From contig PUDQ02000125.1 of the NCBI GenBank assembly GCA_002964805.2, positions 1 through 64,000 on the forward strand: a stretch of DNA of 64,000 nucleotides. The letters are read 5' to 3'. The notes below the pieces were generated by a model. It searched no databases. It worked only from the letters and a program-made list of their open reading frames with translations, and was not told the origin of the DNA. The position numbers and the translations under genes are program-made. Positions 29,029 through 42,400 of this stretch are shown here, piece by piece. This stretch comes from Trametes villosa. Taxonomy: Eukaryota; Basidiomycota; Agaricomycetes; Polyporales; Polyporaceae. Positions within the stretch are counted from its first letter, which is position 1; every line of letters begins with the position of its first letter.

Positions 29029-32000
29029 CTAGTTTGCCAGGGGTGTGACAGAGTCCGAGGGAAACTGCAGAGAGGATTCCGGGAGTGGGAGTAGTCCTCT
29101 CGGAGACACTGCTGCCACAGCATTGTGGACGCTCGATGGGGGTTCCTTCAAAGTGTATCTGAGCGGAAAGAATGGTTCGTTAGACATTTGCAGACGAACC
29201 AGGCCTCCAGAAAGTACTGACCCCTCCCTGGGGTCGCCCTTGAGGCTGATTACCCTCTCCTTCAATTGGTGGGCAAGGTGCTGTATGCCCCTTTCGTAAT
29301 CGCCGTCGCCGTACTTGTGAGGCTTAGCAAGTGTGTCGGCCAAGAGCAAGACGTCCGAGACCAGCTCGTCATCGATGCAGCGTAACACCTTGTCCGATAT
29401 GCTCCGGGCGAGTGCCTGCATGGTGCGCCAGAGTGCCTTGGCGTCGGCCTCCGTCCGAATGTGCTGCATCCGTTCGCTGGTGAAGCGTTCCAACAGAGTG
29501 TGAGTGAGTTGAGTAATGGCGCCCCGAGTGTACGCTCGAAGCGCCTGGAGGTCGTCCGAGGGGAGGGGCACATTCAAGGCGGCGTCGGCAAAGGCTAGGA
29601 AGCGATTGACACATTCAAAGTGCATTTTCAAGCCTGCCGTGTGAGCGGCGGCGACTGTGGGCTCCTTGGTGAGATGGATGTCGTGATATGCCCTTGTTGC
29701 AGCTTGTACGCGACCGTTCGGTCAATACATATGGTGGCTGTGAATGAGTGCAAGCCCACCTTGGAAGACGCTGATCGCCACCCTGGAACTGGCCCCGGGC
29801 CCACCGAAGAGACACATTATCCTCTTCAACAATGTGCGGGCAAAAGCCGGTATGTCCTCACCGAAGCAGTCGTCGTCGTAGTCGTAGGGCTTTGCGAGTG
29901 TGTCGGCCATGCGAAGGACGTCCAGGAGCAACTCACCATCAATGCATTGTAATACGGTGACCGATACCTTTCCGGCGAGTCTCCTCATAGTATGCCGGAG
30001 TGCACTGGCGTTGACCGTCGTCTGAATGTGCTGCACCTGTTTGCCGGTGAAGTGTTCCAGTAGAGTGCGAGTAAGCTGAGCGAGGACATCCCGCGTGTAC
30101 ACACGAACGATCTCGAGGTCGCCGTCTGGGCGGCGTGCCTGTAAGGCCGTGGCGGCACATTCCAGATACACGTCGATACACTTGAGGTGAGTGGTGAGGG
30201 CTTCCTTGACATTGTGGGCAGTCGCGGGCTTCTCGGTGAGGCGGACTTGGCGGTAGTGCCAGCGTACATCTTGCAGATGGTGCAGTTAGTATATGCAGTA
30301 TCCGTGAGGGAGTACACACTCACCCTGCACGAGGGCCTTGACCTTGTTGTCGTCGGAGGTGCTCGCACCGGTAAGGAGGTATCTCCTCTCTTGCGCAATC
30401 CGTTTTTGACTCATGAAGGTGGGCGAAAGGTCCTCGGACGCGAGCTCATCCGTGATCGAATTCATCGCTGACACCGCCCATTCTGTATCCGCCGCCTTCA
30501 TGCTAGACGACCAGGATCCGCATCCGAAGTAGATTTTCAAGGCCGCTTTTTCTGTTTCTGACAGATCAGAATGATTGCCCAAGATGAGTGCGCACAGAGC
30601 GATTTGAAGCCACAACAGCTGCTGTTGATTTCCCCATCCCAAGGGCCCGTTCTCCGAGTCTGCTACTGGGCCGAAGTGCTCCTGCGCGCACTCGTGCAGC
30701 TGACGAAAGTATCCGAGAACGCCATTGAAATTGAAGTCCATGAGGCAGACAGTGGCGGCGGAGAGCGCGTCTGGGTGCAGAGTGGTGCTATAAGCCTCGA
30801 CCAGTATTTGCGTGTCCAACTTGGTCGTGAGGCTGCCTATCGCTTCCCGTTCGCGTCCCTGCCACGTCTGCTTGGGGTCCTTCCAGGTGTTCGGTGGAGA
30901 CGCGACGTGTGCAAGAGTTTGTCCTACGAGTTGAAGCCATGAAAACATTAACGTCCTGAATTCCCTGAGCGCTCGGATGAGATGCGGGAGAATGCGAGGA
31001 CGAGACGAGAACACTTGGACAATGCTCGTGACAACTTTGTGACGGCCGGAGTGAAAGCAGTGAACCCAATACTTCGGCTCGCAGAGATAGATTGCGCGTG
31101 CTTGAGGCGTGAGGTAAGAGCAGCTCGTATTAAACATCGGGAGGAGGGTGGTAGAGATCACGAAGCCGCCGAGGAGGCCTACCAGAACAGACGAGATGGC
31201 GGCGAGAGTGTTGTGAAGGCTCCATAGGAGGAGAAGGAGGCCAGCGAGGAAGAGTGCCAGGGCGAGCTGGAGCAGCACCGGAATCATACCGACGATATCC
31301 TCGACATGCCATTTCTTGAGGTTGTTGAGCCGGTGCTGGCGTAGACGAGCGGCAGCGCGAGACTTTCCCGCAACACCGCTCAAGTACTCGTTCATCCATT
31401 GCTTGGCCATAATGCCGATGGTAGCGGCGGCGAGGCTGAGGATGAGTCCCGAGAACCAGAGGCCATTGAGCCAAACGGCCCAGCGCGGGATCGGGGATGA
31501 TTGATTTGGATTGGCAAGAATCCCGAGAGTCGGCCGCTGGGTAGAGTTGACGAAGGGCGGGTGAATGGAGAAGCTAGCGAGCTGGGAGGATATCTGCAGC
31601 AGGATTGCGACCGAGGGATCGGGTGAGGCGGGGCTGAGGAGGACGTATGTTTGGACGTTGAACGTCGTGAGGACCGCAGAGAATAGACCCGCCTTTTCCA
31701 CCATGATCAGTTTTATCTAGCCTGATCAGAGCGCGCAGGACACGCACGAATACAAGGTAGGTGTCGATCTCTTCCTTCCATCGCTTGATCATATCATCGC
31801 TGTATGTCTTCACCATCCCCGCAGCTTCGGACCAGGCGTTCGCTTTCTCCTCTTGAGTGTACACCTTCTCCCGTCTTGCGTTAACGTCCTAGATTAGACC
31901 ATTACAGGGTTAGCTAGCACTCAACTGCGGACTGGCAGGACATACATATATATCTTCCACTTCTGGAATTTCCGGTGGCGCACGCGATTTATTCTCTCCC

Positions 32001-32211
32001 GTCTCTGTCTTCTCTTCCTGAGAAGCAACGACGAAATCAGCGGCCGGTCCACAGGCAAGAAGGGAAGAAAACCCACCCCCTTGCCAACATCGCTCTTGTC
32101 CAGAGGCTTTTCGTCTCTTGATGCCGGGCGCTGGTCTACAGAGGGGCGGCGGCCCGAGTGAGACGGCTCGTCCGCCGCCTGTTGGTCTATTCCGTGCGAC
32201 GTGCGAAACAT
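29029..32211 (-). CDS. DUF6535 membrane protein with two C-terminal modules (paralog B)
   Basis: Seven exons on minus: 32,077-32,211; 31,946-32,017; 31,748-31,888; 30,324-31,692; 29,760-30,269; 29,222-29,702; 29,029-29,158 (945 residues). All junctions are GT-AG and keep frame. Exon 3 encodes EKANAWSEAAGMVKTY SDDMIKRWKEE; exon 4 begins AGLFSAVLTTFNVQTYVLL and holds the DUF6535 membrane segments (WAVWLNGLWFSGLILSLAAA; LQLALALFLAGLLLLLW; a third before TTLLPMF). Two module exons follow, each with a VLAQLTRTLLEHFTGKQVQH or ITQLTHTLLERFTSERMQH core. The 63-nt intron 6 is stop-free and could be retained. The tail ends early at TAG 29,029-29,031. Function unknown; probably a membrane protein with a cytosolic helical array. 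Confidence 0.88.
29222..30269 (-). repeat. Two tandem module exons of gene B
   Basis: Exons 29,760-30,269 and 29,222-29,702, split by a 57-nt intron whose sequence closely resembles the matching introns of C and D. Confidence 0.88.
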
Positions 32212-32800
32212 TGGTCTGTCTCTTGCAAGCAGTTAATCCGTGTGAAACAAAGAGGGTTGTGGTCGAGCGAGTACTCGGGGGGCCCCCAAGTCATAAGGCG
32301 GCTGCAACGCGGGGAGAGCATGCCCCGCGCTGCACTGCTTTCTCGCCTTCCATGTCGGAAGTCAGGTGGAGTTTCGTCCACCCGCAGTGCAATTGCTGCC
32401 GCTCTCTCATAGCCTCGGGCACGCCTGCGAAATGCGTCCTCGGCAAGGCTGTGTAGCGCAGCCTTGGGCAAGCCCAAGTTGCTGCACATCCACCTGCAAG
32501 GGTACTGCGAGAGCAGTCTTCGTTGTGCAGCGCGCACACGCACCCCATATGCATCTAGCACGCACGTCTGACCCGGCTGTGTATGTACAGGTAATGACGA
32601 AGAGTAAATGCGAGCTGGTGTACACGGCGTGCGTTTGTGACGAGTTAAACAAACTTGGATACTACATGCCCCGCCCTCGCCCTTCTCGTGCACGCCAGCC
32701 CAGCCCTAGCACGGACACAGACTTGACGCGCTTGTCCCGGGCGGTATGCCAAGCGCGCGAAGGGATGACTGCGCAAACGGCGTGCGCTCATCCACCATTT
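32212..32800 (-). promoter_or_regulatory. 5' flank of gene B
   Basis: The segment 32,290-32,400 (GCTGCAACGCGGGGAGAGC ... AGTTTCGTCCACCC) aligns with 43,430-43,510 upstream of gene C and loosely with 61,080-61,270 upstream of gene D. It is therefore a shared promoter-proximal region. No foldback element is present at the site where gene C has one. Confidence 0.5.
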
Positions 32801-35800
32801 TCACCGTCATCCTGAATACCGACCAGCCAACCACGCGGTAGGCCCCTCCTCGTTATGGTGCAACGCGCTGCGGAGCGCGGCCCCACTGCGGAGATGCGTG
32901 CCCCGCACGCTAGGGCTCGTTCCTGAAGCAACGTCAGCACAGAATCACGGACACTCGGGATACTCCTTATGTTCGACGACATCCGGTAAATGGTGTAAGG
33001 TGCGCTACTGTTGAATCCATCACCCGTAGCCTCACTTCCCGACGTATTTGCAGCGGTCATGGCTAAATCTCGGCTGGTGATCACATGCACTACTCCCTCA
33101 CGCACGCTGCAACGTTTCGGCTCCCACCGGGCACGTCGGCGATGCCAGCCTCCGATCTGCTTTTTGCTTGCGACTGATTAAAATTTCTCGCTGCTCTGGA
33201 GACCTCGAAGCACCTCTCGCGCTCTCCGTAGGGACATCCAGGCGCCGTTCGAGCGGACCGAGGCACCCGGTAACGCCTTAGTCACGGACGACCACCCGCT
33301 TGCGCGTTTCGCGACCTTGCACCTACCCTTCGCTATATGAAGCACCCTCTCTTATCATTCACTTCCTGAAAGGGCGGCCTCCTCACTTACAAGTCGAAGG
33401 ATGCGCACGCTGCCCACACAGACGCGGCGTACCTCCACTACTCCGCACGCTTTGACGCAATCCGGCCGGGTGTAACGCGCCCACTCGTAGCCTCATCGCT
33501 CGTCAGAGGATGTAGCGAGCGTATCTAGCTGGCGCTGCGCGCGTAGGGACTGGACCTGGCCGGTCTACCCTTCTGCCCTCCTCCTGACGTACGTGCACCA
33601 CATTCTTCGCGGCTGCCGGGCGTATATTTCGCGTTTACGCGGTGCTCTTGAGGCCGCGCTGCGAGCTCGACCCGCCTATTGACCTAAGCCACCGTCCGTC
33701 AGGAACAGGACAACATACCGGGCGCACCCCAAGTCGTTCTCGAATATCTTCTCGACTTGCCACTCCTCGTCACATAGCCAAGACGCCTGTACTCGTCTAT
33801 CAGGTTATATCCCCACCGCGCTTCCGACAACGACCTTTCGCCACGCAGACCCGCTTCCTTTCGCGACAGCACTTTCGATCATCATAACAGTCGTCGTTCG
33901 GCAAGCATCCTCCCTCGCACATGCGCCGCGAAGGCTACAGCGCCATGACTTGCGTCTCCTTAGCGTCGGTCCGCACGAACATACGAATGCGCCGCCTAAA
34001 CGCGAGTCGTAGGCTCATAGGGCATGCGTACGTCAGTATCCCCGGTAAGTGTTCAAGGCGCCTACCACCGACATGCTTCTGACAGATTCGGCCACAAGCC
34101 CAGGGCGGGCCCTAGCTTTCCATCGCTTCGGCGCACTATGAACCTGTACAAGACTTCCTTGGGCGACCTATCCCTCTCGGAACACCTTTCGCCGCGCTGT
34201 CTGGCCAATGTAGCAGTCCACCATGCGGACGCATCTCAGTTTCTGGGTTCCTCGCGCCTCTACCCGTGCATGTCCCACGTTTCGTATGTGCGCGACGTGC
34301 GCCTCCTCTGAGGGCCTCCGATGCCCACACTTCAACCGACGTCCGAGCGGGCCTACTATCGTAGCCGTGTACCCTCTACTACGCTGCTGATGCACGCCGC
34401 CGGAGCGTCACGATTGCTGAGGGCCCCACCGCGTACACCAGCGCAGAATGTGTATTGTTAGCGCAACCGCGCGGGCTGCGCGCCGCTCGCGCCAATAGCC
34501 TATGCCTCGCATATTGCATGTAACAACCACGCTGGCGAGCTCGATCGAGGGCATGGCACTCCCAACGCCCCGTCAGGATCGACCTCGCCTTGTCCGCGTG
34601 CCTTGACCGCGTTTGGAGAGCGCTTGTCGCCGTCTACCCTCGGAGGCGCCTAACAGTCTTTTGAGCATCTCCGGGCCAGAAGAAGTTCTTCCGGAATCTG
34701 CTCGCCATAGTTTCGTCCATGAGCGGTCCACGAAAGGTATCCAAATGAAATGATCTCCGCGCGTTGCGTATATATGACTACTCACAGGGCGCTAGCCGTA
34801 TGCAGCCAACCTCTCGTGTGTATGTGATGCCGTTCATACTGGCCGTTTCTCGTTTCTGGTTGAATATCATCATATTTGCGCCCTATCTACGTCGCAGCGG
34901 TAACAGCAATGTCGGGCCTGAGTGCATTCGGATCTGGAGGTCGACGTCGCGAGGTAAGTTCAGAGGCCATATGCGACCTACTGTAAGAGTTTTGTAAGCT
35001 CGCGCGCATAACTCCTATCGTAAACGAGGATCAGGGGGATCCCACGAATGTGCCCGGACGACGGACTACACGGCATGCCGATCCGCCTGCATCGGACCTG
35101 TGGGCCCACAACGGACCATCACCCCTTGCGGGAATATCTCGCAGATTCTCCCCAGGACAGGCATGAAAGCCGTATCAATATGAGGGCGTTGAGCGCGACG
35201 GACGGGGCCTGTGACACGTGCTCGCGGGCGCGGGCGCGACGGGTAGCGTGCCTAGTAAACAACGTCAGCGCGAAGCCTTACGACGAGGCTGCCACGTACC
35301 GTCAGGTTCAGCTTAAGCTTGAGCTGTCGTGCGGGAGGTAGAGCACTGAATCCGCACGATGCGCCTCCGTGACAGCGAGGGGGTGACCGATGGAGCCGGT
35401 CTTCAGGCTTGAACTTCAGCTCGAAGACGAGAACGTCGTACCTGCAAAACGTTTGCACGGGGTAATCGTCTGAGCGTGTCCGCAAGCTGTCCGTCTCTGC
35501 TGTAGAACCCGACACAAGCAACCCACAGGACATGAGTGTACGGCTCAGGCGCCGTTCGTGTACTTGACCTACATGGACAAAATCTACGCAATGTTATCGC
35601 TGGTTGAGCATGAGCCGAGGACGCCGGCCCTCGCACTTCTGCAACATGCAGCCACCGCTTGTGCGCGTGCCGCCCTCCGCCCCGGCACGCCGGATGCACA
35701 ATACCCATACGTCCGTTCCGAGGCACGTCAGCGAGGTATGGAGCATAGAGAAGTGTATCCTGAGGGAGAGGCAAGCACAATCAATGGGAGAGTATCACGC

Positions 35801-36229
35801 TTGTATGGACGCCTGAGTAAACCCACCTCGACTGCCGCCGAATCTGAAGTGCATAGAACGTGACTCTTGACCGCGCGGTGTTCCAATACCAAGGCGTGGC
35901 GTAAACGTACAGGGCCGCTGAAAGACGCAAGAAGTTAGTGGGTCACTGAGCCAAGAAAGACGCGCGCGGGTGTCGGGGTGGACCTCCGAAGCATGCAAAG
36001 AGCGAGCCTGCGCGATGAGCTCTAGGTTCTGAGGACGAAGATGGCGGGGGGGAGCTATGAGCTACACATCTTTGACGAGCGAAGAGACACTTACGCTCAC
36101 CTTGAACACGGTTCAGTAGTACGCGGTATTGAGAAGAGAGCCTCGGGTGCAGGGCGAGTGCGATCTTTCGGGGTATTTGGGCTGACAACGTTCTGTAGAT
36201 GCTGTCGGTGGACTCTGGGATGTGATTTC
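32801..36229. repeat. Duplicated intergenic block Y2, copy 1
   Basis: Aligns, with moderate divergence, to about 45,500-47,500 and about 50,300-53,930. A splice-like segment (GTAAGTG ... TTCTGACAG at about 34,043-34,086) is present here but its donor or acceptor is altered in the other copies. Short frames are not preserved. No known domain. Confidence 0.55.
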
Positions 36230-38085
36230 ACCTGGATGCGGATACACCGACTGGAACAGAGGGATTTGGCGCGAGGCAAATCAAGCAGGTGGGGTGCGGC
36301 GAGCCTCTCATGAGCAGAAAGGGAGAATGCGACAACGCAGACGGAGAAAGAGAGAAGAACATACAGTTCAATCATGCGAGTGTGGACTGCCAGCCACGCA
36401 GGTAGCACTGCAACCGCGCGCACGAGCCAAGGAGACCCCCTGGGGGAACGAGACCGTCCACCGAGAAGGCGATACTCGCACAATACGATAGAGCACTGTC
36501 GACGGACACGGGTCAGCACACAAATTGAGAGTTGCTCTCAGACTGAGACGATAAATACACTGACGGACGGTCGTCCGGAGGGCCGTTAACACGGATGTTG
36601 ACCTGAACGGCGTAGGGGACGACATGGGGCTTCGAAAGGCGGATCTCGGGACGGAGACGTGATACGTTTCCAGTATGTGTATGGTGCTTACCTGGACAAA
36701 TATCCGTCCCATTCCCGGCTTGCTACCTTTCTTCTGAGAGTTGAGGGTGATGGTACACGGCCAGACGCAGCGGGTCGTAAGTCGCCCATGTTAGGAGTGG
36801 AATAGGCAAGCAGTATCGAAATCTGAGGTCGACATGATTCAAGCTTCCTTGGGCAGTGTTGTGCAAATCTGAACGGTTCCAACGTCGCAGAGGAGGAAGT
36901 GAGTGAGAAAGAGAGAGTTGACGCGATGACGTTTCGCTAGGCTGTCTTCGGCGCTTACCGCTGCCATCTCCTTCGCCTGTTCCGTCATGTTCTCTGCTCT
37001 CCTTCCATCGTCCTCCTCCCCTGCGTCGTAAGACATGGACAGAGTTGACCGAGGTGGTCTGATATCACGGAGCCGCATGCTGGTGCAGCTAGCAGGCTTT
37101 TCGGAACGTCAGCACTTACTCCCGAGTGATGTCATCTGGGTCAGTACCGCCGCTCATCTCACGCACGTCCCTTTAAACAAACAAACCATACGCCAGAAGG
37201 GAGTGTGGGACCATCCGTGGTCATGGATATGCACCACGTCACGGACGCGCGCGTGCGAGGCGGGAGAGTACATAGCTAGTGAATGCCTTGGTGCGCCGAA
37301 TTCTGGTCAGCGACCCGAAGTACTCGAGATAGTCTCAGAAGCGTACAGCCCACTGTGACCTTTGTATCAACATAGTTCAACGTATCGACCCCATCCCGTC
37401 TGCGTCGACTCGCTCGACATCCGGAGCACGTTCCCGGCGTCGCGTATTGAGCCGCGCACGCCCGGCCTCGGACGTACTATCTCACCACCCCGTCTTCACA
37501 AGTACGGATCGCCGGAAATCACGGTATGAATGGGGGATACCAGTACGTATATTCACCCTTGCAACATTGAGTTTGCAGCCAACTCAAGATCGCCATCCCC
37601 ATAGCCCGCTGTGCGACTCATCTCACCGTGCACCCTGGGACCAATCCAGCACCCCGTCCTCTGCCGTTCTCGCGGACTCGGCTTTGCATTGGACGAGCAC
37701 ATGATTCACAAGCAACGCCGCAAATTTGCGCAGAGATCAAGTGGAAATGGACGCGGGTCTTCAACCCGGTGAACGTTCGACACGCTGGCGAACAGCGCGA
37801 TGCGGAGGTCAGTAAGTCAATTAGGCCGCTTTCGCTGAGCCCCTGTCTGGTCTAGCGTATTATGTATCTCAACAACGAGTAGGCGGTAGCAAGCCACCGC
37901 CTACCTCAGCGCCGCCACGGTCTTCGTCCTGACATAATTAAACTGCTACGTCTGGAAAAAACGTTCCTCGCGACTCTCGGAACGCCCCCGTTTGAGCTAC
38001 GTGTCGTACTTTCGCTCCTGAAATCGTATCGCAGGCATAACACGTGTACCGTGTGTTCCGCTTATGGAAGATATCGCCGCACGGT
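36230..38085. repeat. Duplicated intergenic block Y1, copy 1, with high-identity patches
   Basis: Aligns with 53,935-55,865. Two sub-segments (about 36,230-36,780 and 37,195-38,085) appear to be around 95% identical to their partners, while the middle and the surroundings are clearly more diverged. It contains a short hairpin GTAGGCGG ... CCGCCTAC at about 37,880-37,904. No recognised gene. Confidence 0.65.
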
Positions 38086-39447
38086 ACGTCAATGGTCCCG
38101 CAAGTGAGATCGCCTGTCCGCCAACATTCTCTGCAGCCATGTCCTGTGGTCCCTGCGTCGACTCAGGATGGTTTCTCGCGAGGCCCGCATGGCACGCTGC
38201 CAGATGTGCACCGTATCGCAGCCCGGCGTGGCGTTGCAGGGACGATGCTCCGTATCGTTCTCGTACACCTGTCTTACTGATGTTACATTCTCGCGCGTCG
38301 TCCTGCAAGAGGACGTCTCGTGTCCCAGATTGTTCAACGCGCGCACTCCCGTGCTTCCAGGCTGTATATGCGCGAAATGACAGGTTCGTTGTCGGCCTGC
38401 AATCCCGGTTTCGGACGGCTTTCGAGGTCTCTGAGTATGATCACGGGGTATCAGCATTGGGAGTGTGTCTAGCACGCGAGCAGTCGGGCGGACGAGGACG
38501 AGGATGAAGGCGATGGAACCTGTATCGTATAACGCAGGGGATGTATGACAAATTCATAGAGATCGGAGTATCGAAGCGGAGGGTAGCAAGGTCAGGATCA
38601 CACAAGAACAAGCCAGCGTAGGTATAGATTCCGGTAAATAAAATGCGATCGCAAGGATATCGGTACGGGGAGACGAGAGGGTGGTGGACGAAGGAGAATG
38701 GGCCGTAACGAATATATGGGAAAGAACGAGTACATCGACAGCGCAACGGAGGCAAGTCGAGGCGTGTATCTTTCAAGAGGGACAAACGCAGGGTAGAAGC
38801 GAAGGGAGAGACGACGTGAGTACGTATCGCACATCTCAAGAAGGTACTAGAGAGACCGGCACATCGCAATTGGGTAACAGAAAAGACATCGAGACGAAAG
38901 GCCATGAAACGGCGAAGGACGAGTGCCGCACACGACGCGAGCTACTGCCACGCCGAGCGCGCCCGGCGCGACGCGTTGCGCATCATTGACGGGGGGCGAC
39001 GGTCTTCGCGTACGCCTGTGGCATGGACACGAGCGCGGGGCGGCACGGACGCAGCGTGGAGAAGGCGTTGAGGACGCGTCGCGAGGGGCGCGGCTGCCAC
39101 CGGAAGAGCGATCGCGGTGGTTTATCAAGCGTGGTGTGAGAATATGAGTGGGAAGCGGACGACAGACGCATCACCGTATCGAGATACGTCCGCACGCGAG
39201 GTAAGGGGTCCCAAGAACAGGCTCAAGAAGGGTGTCGGGAGATGTGAAAATGCTGGAAACGGTCGGATGATACCGAGATTGCGAGAGGGAAAATGAGGTT
39301 AGGCAGAGACGGATAGAGGGTAAGGGAGGGGGCAGAATTAGACCTGTATGGAGAGGGGGAGCGAGAGAGGAAGACCGGGGACCTGCGCCTTGGCGTCATG
39401 TTCGACGCGCAGAAGCGCACTCCTGGAGGGCGGAGTGTACTGCTCGT
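38086..39447 (-). repeat. 3' flank of gene C (duplicated at 55,866-57,147)
   Basis: Purine-rich on plus near the gene. Related to the 3' flanks of D, A and B. Frames open in one copy are closed in others, so no gene is called. Confidence 0.55.
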
Positions 39448-42400
39448 TTATGAGGAGCGGTTTCCAAGTGAGGCAACATCCTCAGTAGGGGCAGCGTTCG
39501 CTGAGGGCGCGGGGGGAGCGGCCGCGCTCGAGGGAGACTGAAGAAGGAATTCCTGGGGTGGGGGTGGTCCGCTCGGGAGGACTGTCGCTTCCGCACTTGA
39601 CACGGTCGTTTGGGGTTCCTTCAAAGGGGATCTGAGCGGAAGAGATCATTTATCAGACATGTTCATACGAATCGGGCTGCTAGAAAGTACTGACGCCTCT
39701 CCGGGGTCGCCCTTGAGTCCGGGGTCGCCCTTGAGGCGGATAACCCTCTCCTTCAGTTTGCGGGCAAAAGGCGGTATGCCTTCGCCCCAAAAACTGCTAT
39801 CGTAGTCGTAGGGAGTCGCAAGCGCGTCGGCCAAGCGCAGAACGTCCGGGAGCAGCTCGCCATCGATGCACTGCAAAACCTTGTCCGATACGCGCTCAGC
39901 GAGTTCTCTCATGATTTTCCAGAGTGCATTGGCGTCGACCGTCGTGCGAATGTGCTGCACCTGTTCGCCGGTGAATCTCTCCAAGATAGTGCGAGTGAGC
40001 TGTGCGAGGGCATCCCGAGTGTACGCGCGAAGCCTCAGGAGGTCGTCGGAGGGGAGGGGCGCATCCAAGGTGGCTTCGGCATAGGCTAGGAATCGATTGA
40101 CACACTCGAGGTGCATTTTCGAGCCTGTCTTGGGATCGTCGGCGACCGTGGGCTCCTCGGCGAAATGAATGTCGTGATATGCCCTTGTTGCGGCTTGTAC
40201 GCGACTCGGTCAATACATGTGGTATCGGTGAATGAGTGCAAGCCCACCTTGGAAGACGCTGATCGTCACACTGGGACTGGCCCCGGGCCCGCCGAAGATA
40301 CGGATTACCCTCTTCAACAGTGTGCGGGCAAAACCCAGTATACTCTCACCGTAGTTGAAGAAGTCGTCGTCGTCGTCGTAGTCGTAGGGCATTGCGAGTG
40401 TGTCGGCCATGCGCAAGACGTCCGGGAGCAGCTCGCCATCGATACACCGTAACACGTTGTCCGATACACCCCAGGCGAGTGCCATCATGACGTGCCAGAG
40501 TCCCTCGGCGTTGACCGTCGTCTGAACGTGCTGCACCCGTTCGCCGGTGAATTGGTCCTGCACAGCGCGAGCAAGGTGAGCGAGGACATCCCGCGTATAC
40601 GCGCGAACGGTATCGCGGTCTCCGTCTAGTAGGGGTGTCTTCAAGGCGTCGTCGGCACATCTCAGATACGCGTTGATACACTTGAGTTGAGCGCTGAGGG
40701 CTGCCTTGACATGGTCGGCAAACGTGGAAACCTTAGCGGGGCGGACTTGACAGTATTCCCAGAGTACAGCTTGCAGACGGAGTGGCAGTCAGTATATGCG
40801 GTGTCTGTGAGCGAGTACACACTAACCCTGCACGAAGGCCTTGGCCTTGTTGTTGTCGGAGATTCCCGCACTGGTAAGGAGGTTTCCCTTCTCTCGCGCG
40901 ATCTGTGTTTTACTCAGGGAGGACAGCGAAATATCCATGGACATGATCGCATTCATCGCCAACACCGCCCATTCTGTATCGGCCGACTTCATGCTGGACG
41001 ACCAGGATCCGCATCCGATGTATATTTTCAAGGTGTTCACTGTGTCTGACAGAACCCAAGCATCGCCCCGGACGAGTGCGCAGAGGGAAATCTGAAGCCA
41101 CAGAAGCTGCTGTTGATTCCCCCATCCCAAGGGCCCGTTCTCCGAGTCTGCTGCTGCGCCAAAGTGCTCCTGCGCGGACTTGTGCAACTGACAGAAGTAG
41201 TCGAAAACCTCCTCAGACTCGTGGTCCATGAGGCAGACGGTGGCCGCGGAGAGGGCGTCTGGGTGCAGAGTTGCGCTGTAAGCCTCCAGTAGTATTTGCG
41301 TGTCCAACTCCGTCGTGCGGTTGCTTATTTTCGCCCGTTCCCGTCCCTGCCACGTCTGCTTGTGGTCCTTCCAGGCCTCCGGTGGGCACGCGATGTGTAC
41401 AAGAGTGTTCCCCACAACTTGGAGCAACAAGGAGATTGACGTCCGAATTTCCCGAAGGGCTCTTTTGAGATTTAAGAGAATCCGAGTACGAGATGGAAGT
41501 AGAGGGACGATGCTTGTGCCGGCTTTGCGACATCCAGAAGACAGGGCAGCGTGAATGAAGTAAGCCCAATACTTTGGTTCACAGAGATAGAGTGCACGAG
41601 CTTGGGGTGTGAGGTAGGCGCAGCTCGTATTGAACAGCGGAAGGAGGGTAGTGACGACAACAAAGATGCCTAGGAGCCCCACAAGAACGGAGGAGATGGC
41701 GGCAACGGAGTCGTGCAGGTTCCACAAGAGGAGGAGGAGACCAGCAAGGAACAGAGCGAGGGCGAGTTGTAGCAGCACCGGGATGATTCCGACGATGTCC
41801 TCGACATGCCACTTCTTGAGGTTCTGTAACCGGTGCTGGCGTAGGCGAGCGGTGGGGCGAGAATTTCCTGCAACGCCGCTCAAGTACTCGTTCGTCCATT
41901 GCTTGGCTATGATGCCGATCGTAGCGGCGGCGAGGCTGAGGATGAGTCCCGAGAACCAGAGACCGTTGAGCCAGACGGCCCAGCGCGGGACCGGGGAGGA
42001 TTGGTTTGGATTGGCGAAAATTCCGAGAGATGGCTGCTGGGTAGAGTTTACGAAGGGCGGGTGAATGGAGAAGCTGGCGAGCTGGGAGGAGATCTGCTGT
42101 AGGATCGCGACAGAAGGGTCCGGTGAGGCGGGACTGAGGAGGACGTATGTCTGGACGTTGAACGTCGTGAGGACCGCAGAGAATAGACCCGCCTTTCCCA
42201 CCAGGATCAGTCGAATCTAGCCTGATAGTAGGAGAGTACAGGATACGCACGAATACGAGGTAGGTGTCGATCTCCTCCTTCCATCGCTTGATCATGTCGT
42301 CGCTGTATGTCTGCACCATCCCCGCAGCGTCTGACCAGGCCTTCGCCTTTTCCTCCTGAGTGTACACCTTCTCACGCGCCTCATTGACCTCCTGAAGTAT

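Noticed and set aside
37870..37910. GTAGGCGG ... CCGCCTAC hairpin as a terminator or RNA gene
   Set aside because: Conserved in both Y1 copies but only because that segment is near-identical; no T-run or RNA family features.
38441..39200. Open frames in the shared 3' flanks (for example 38,441-38,905 minus and 21,524-21,808 plus)
   Set aside because: Different frames are open in each of the four copies and stops occur in the alignable frame.
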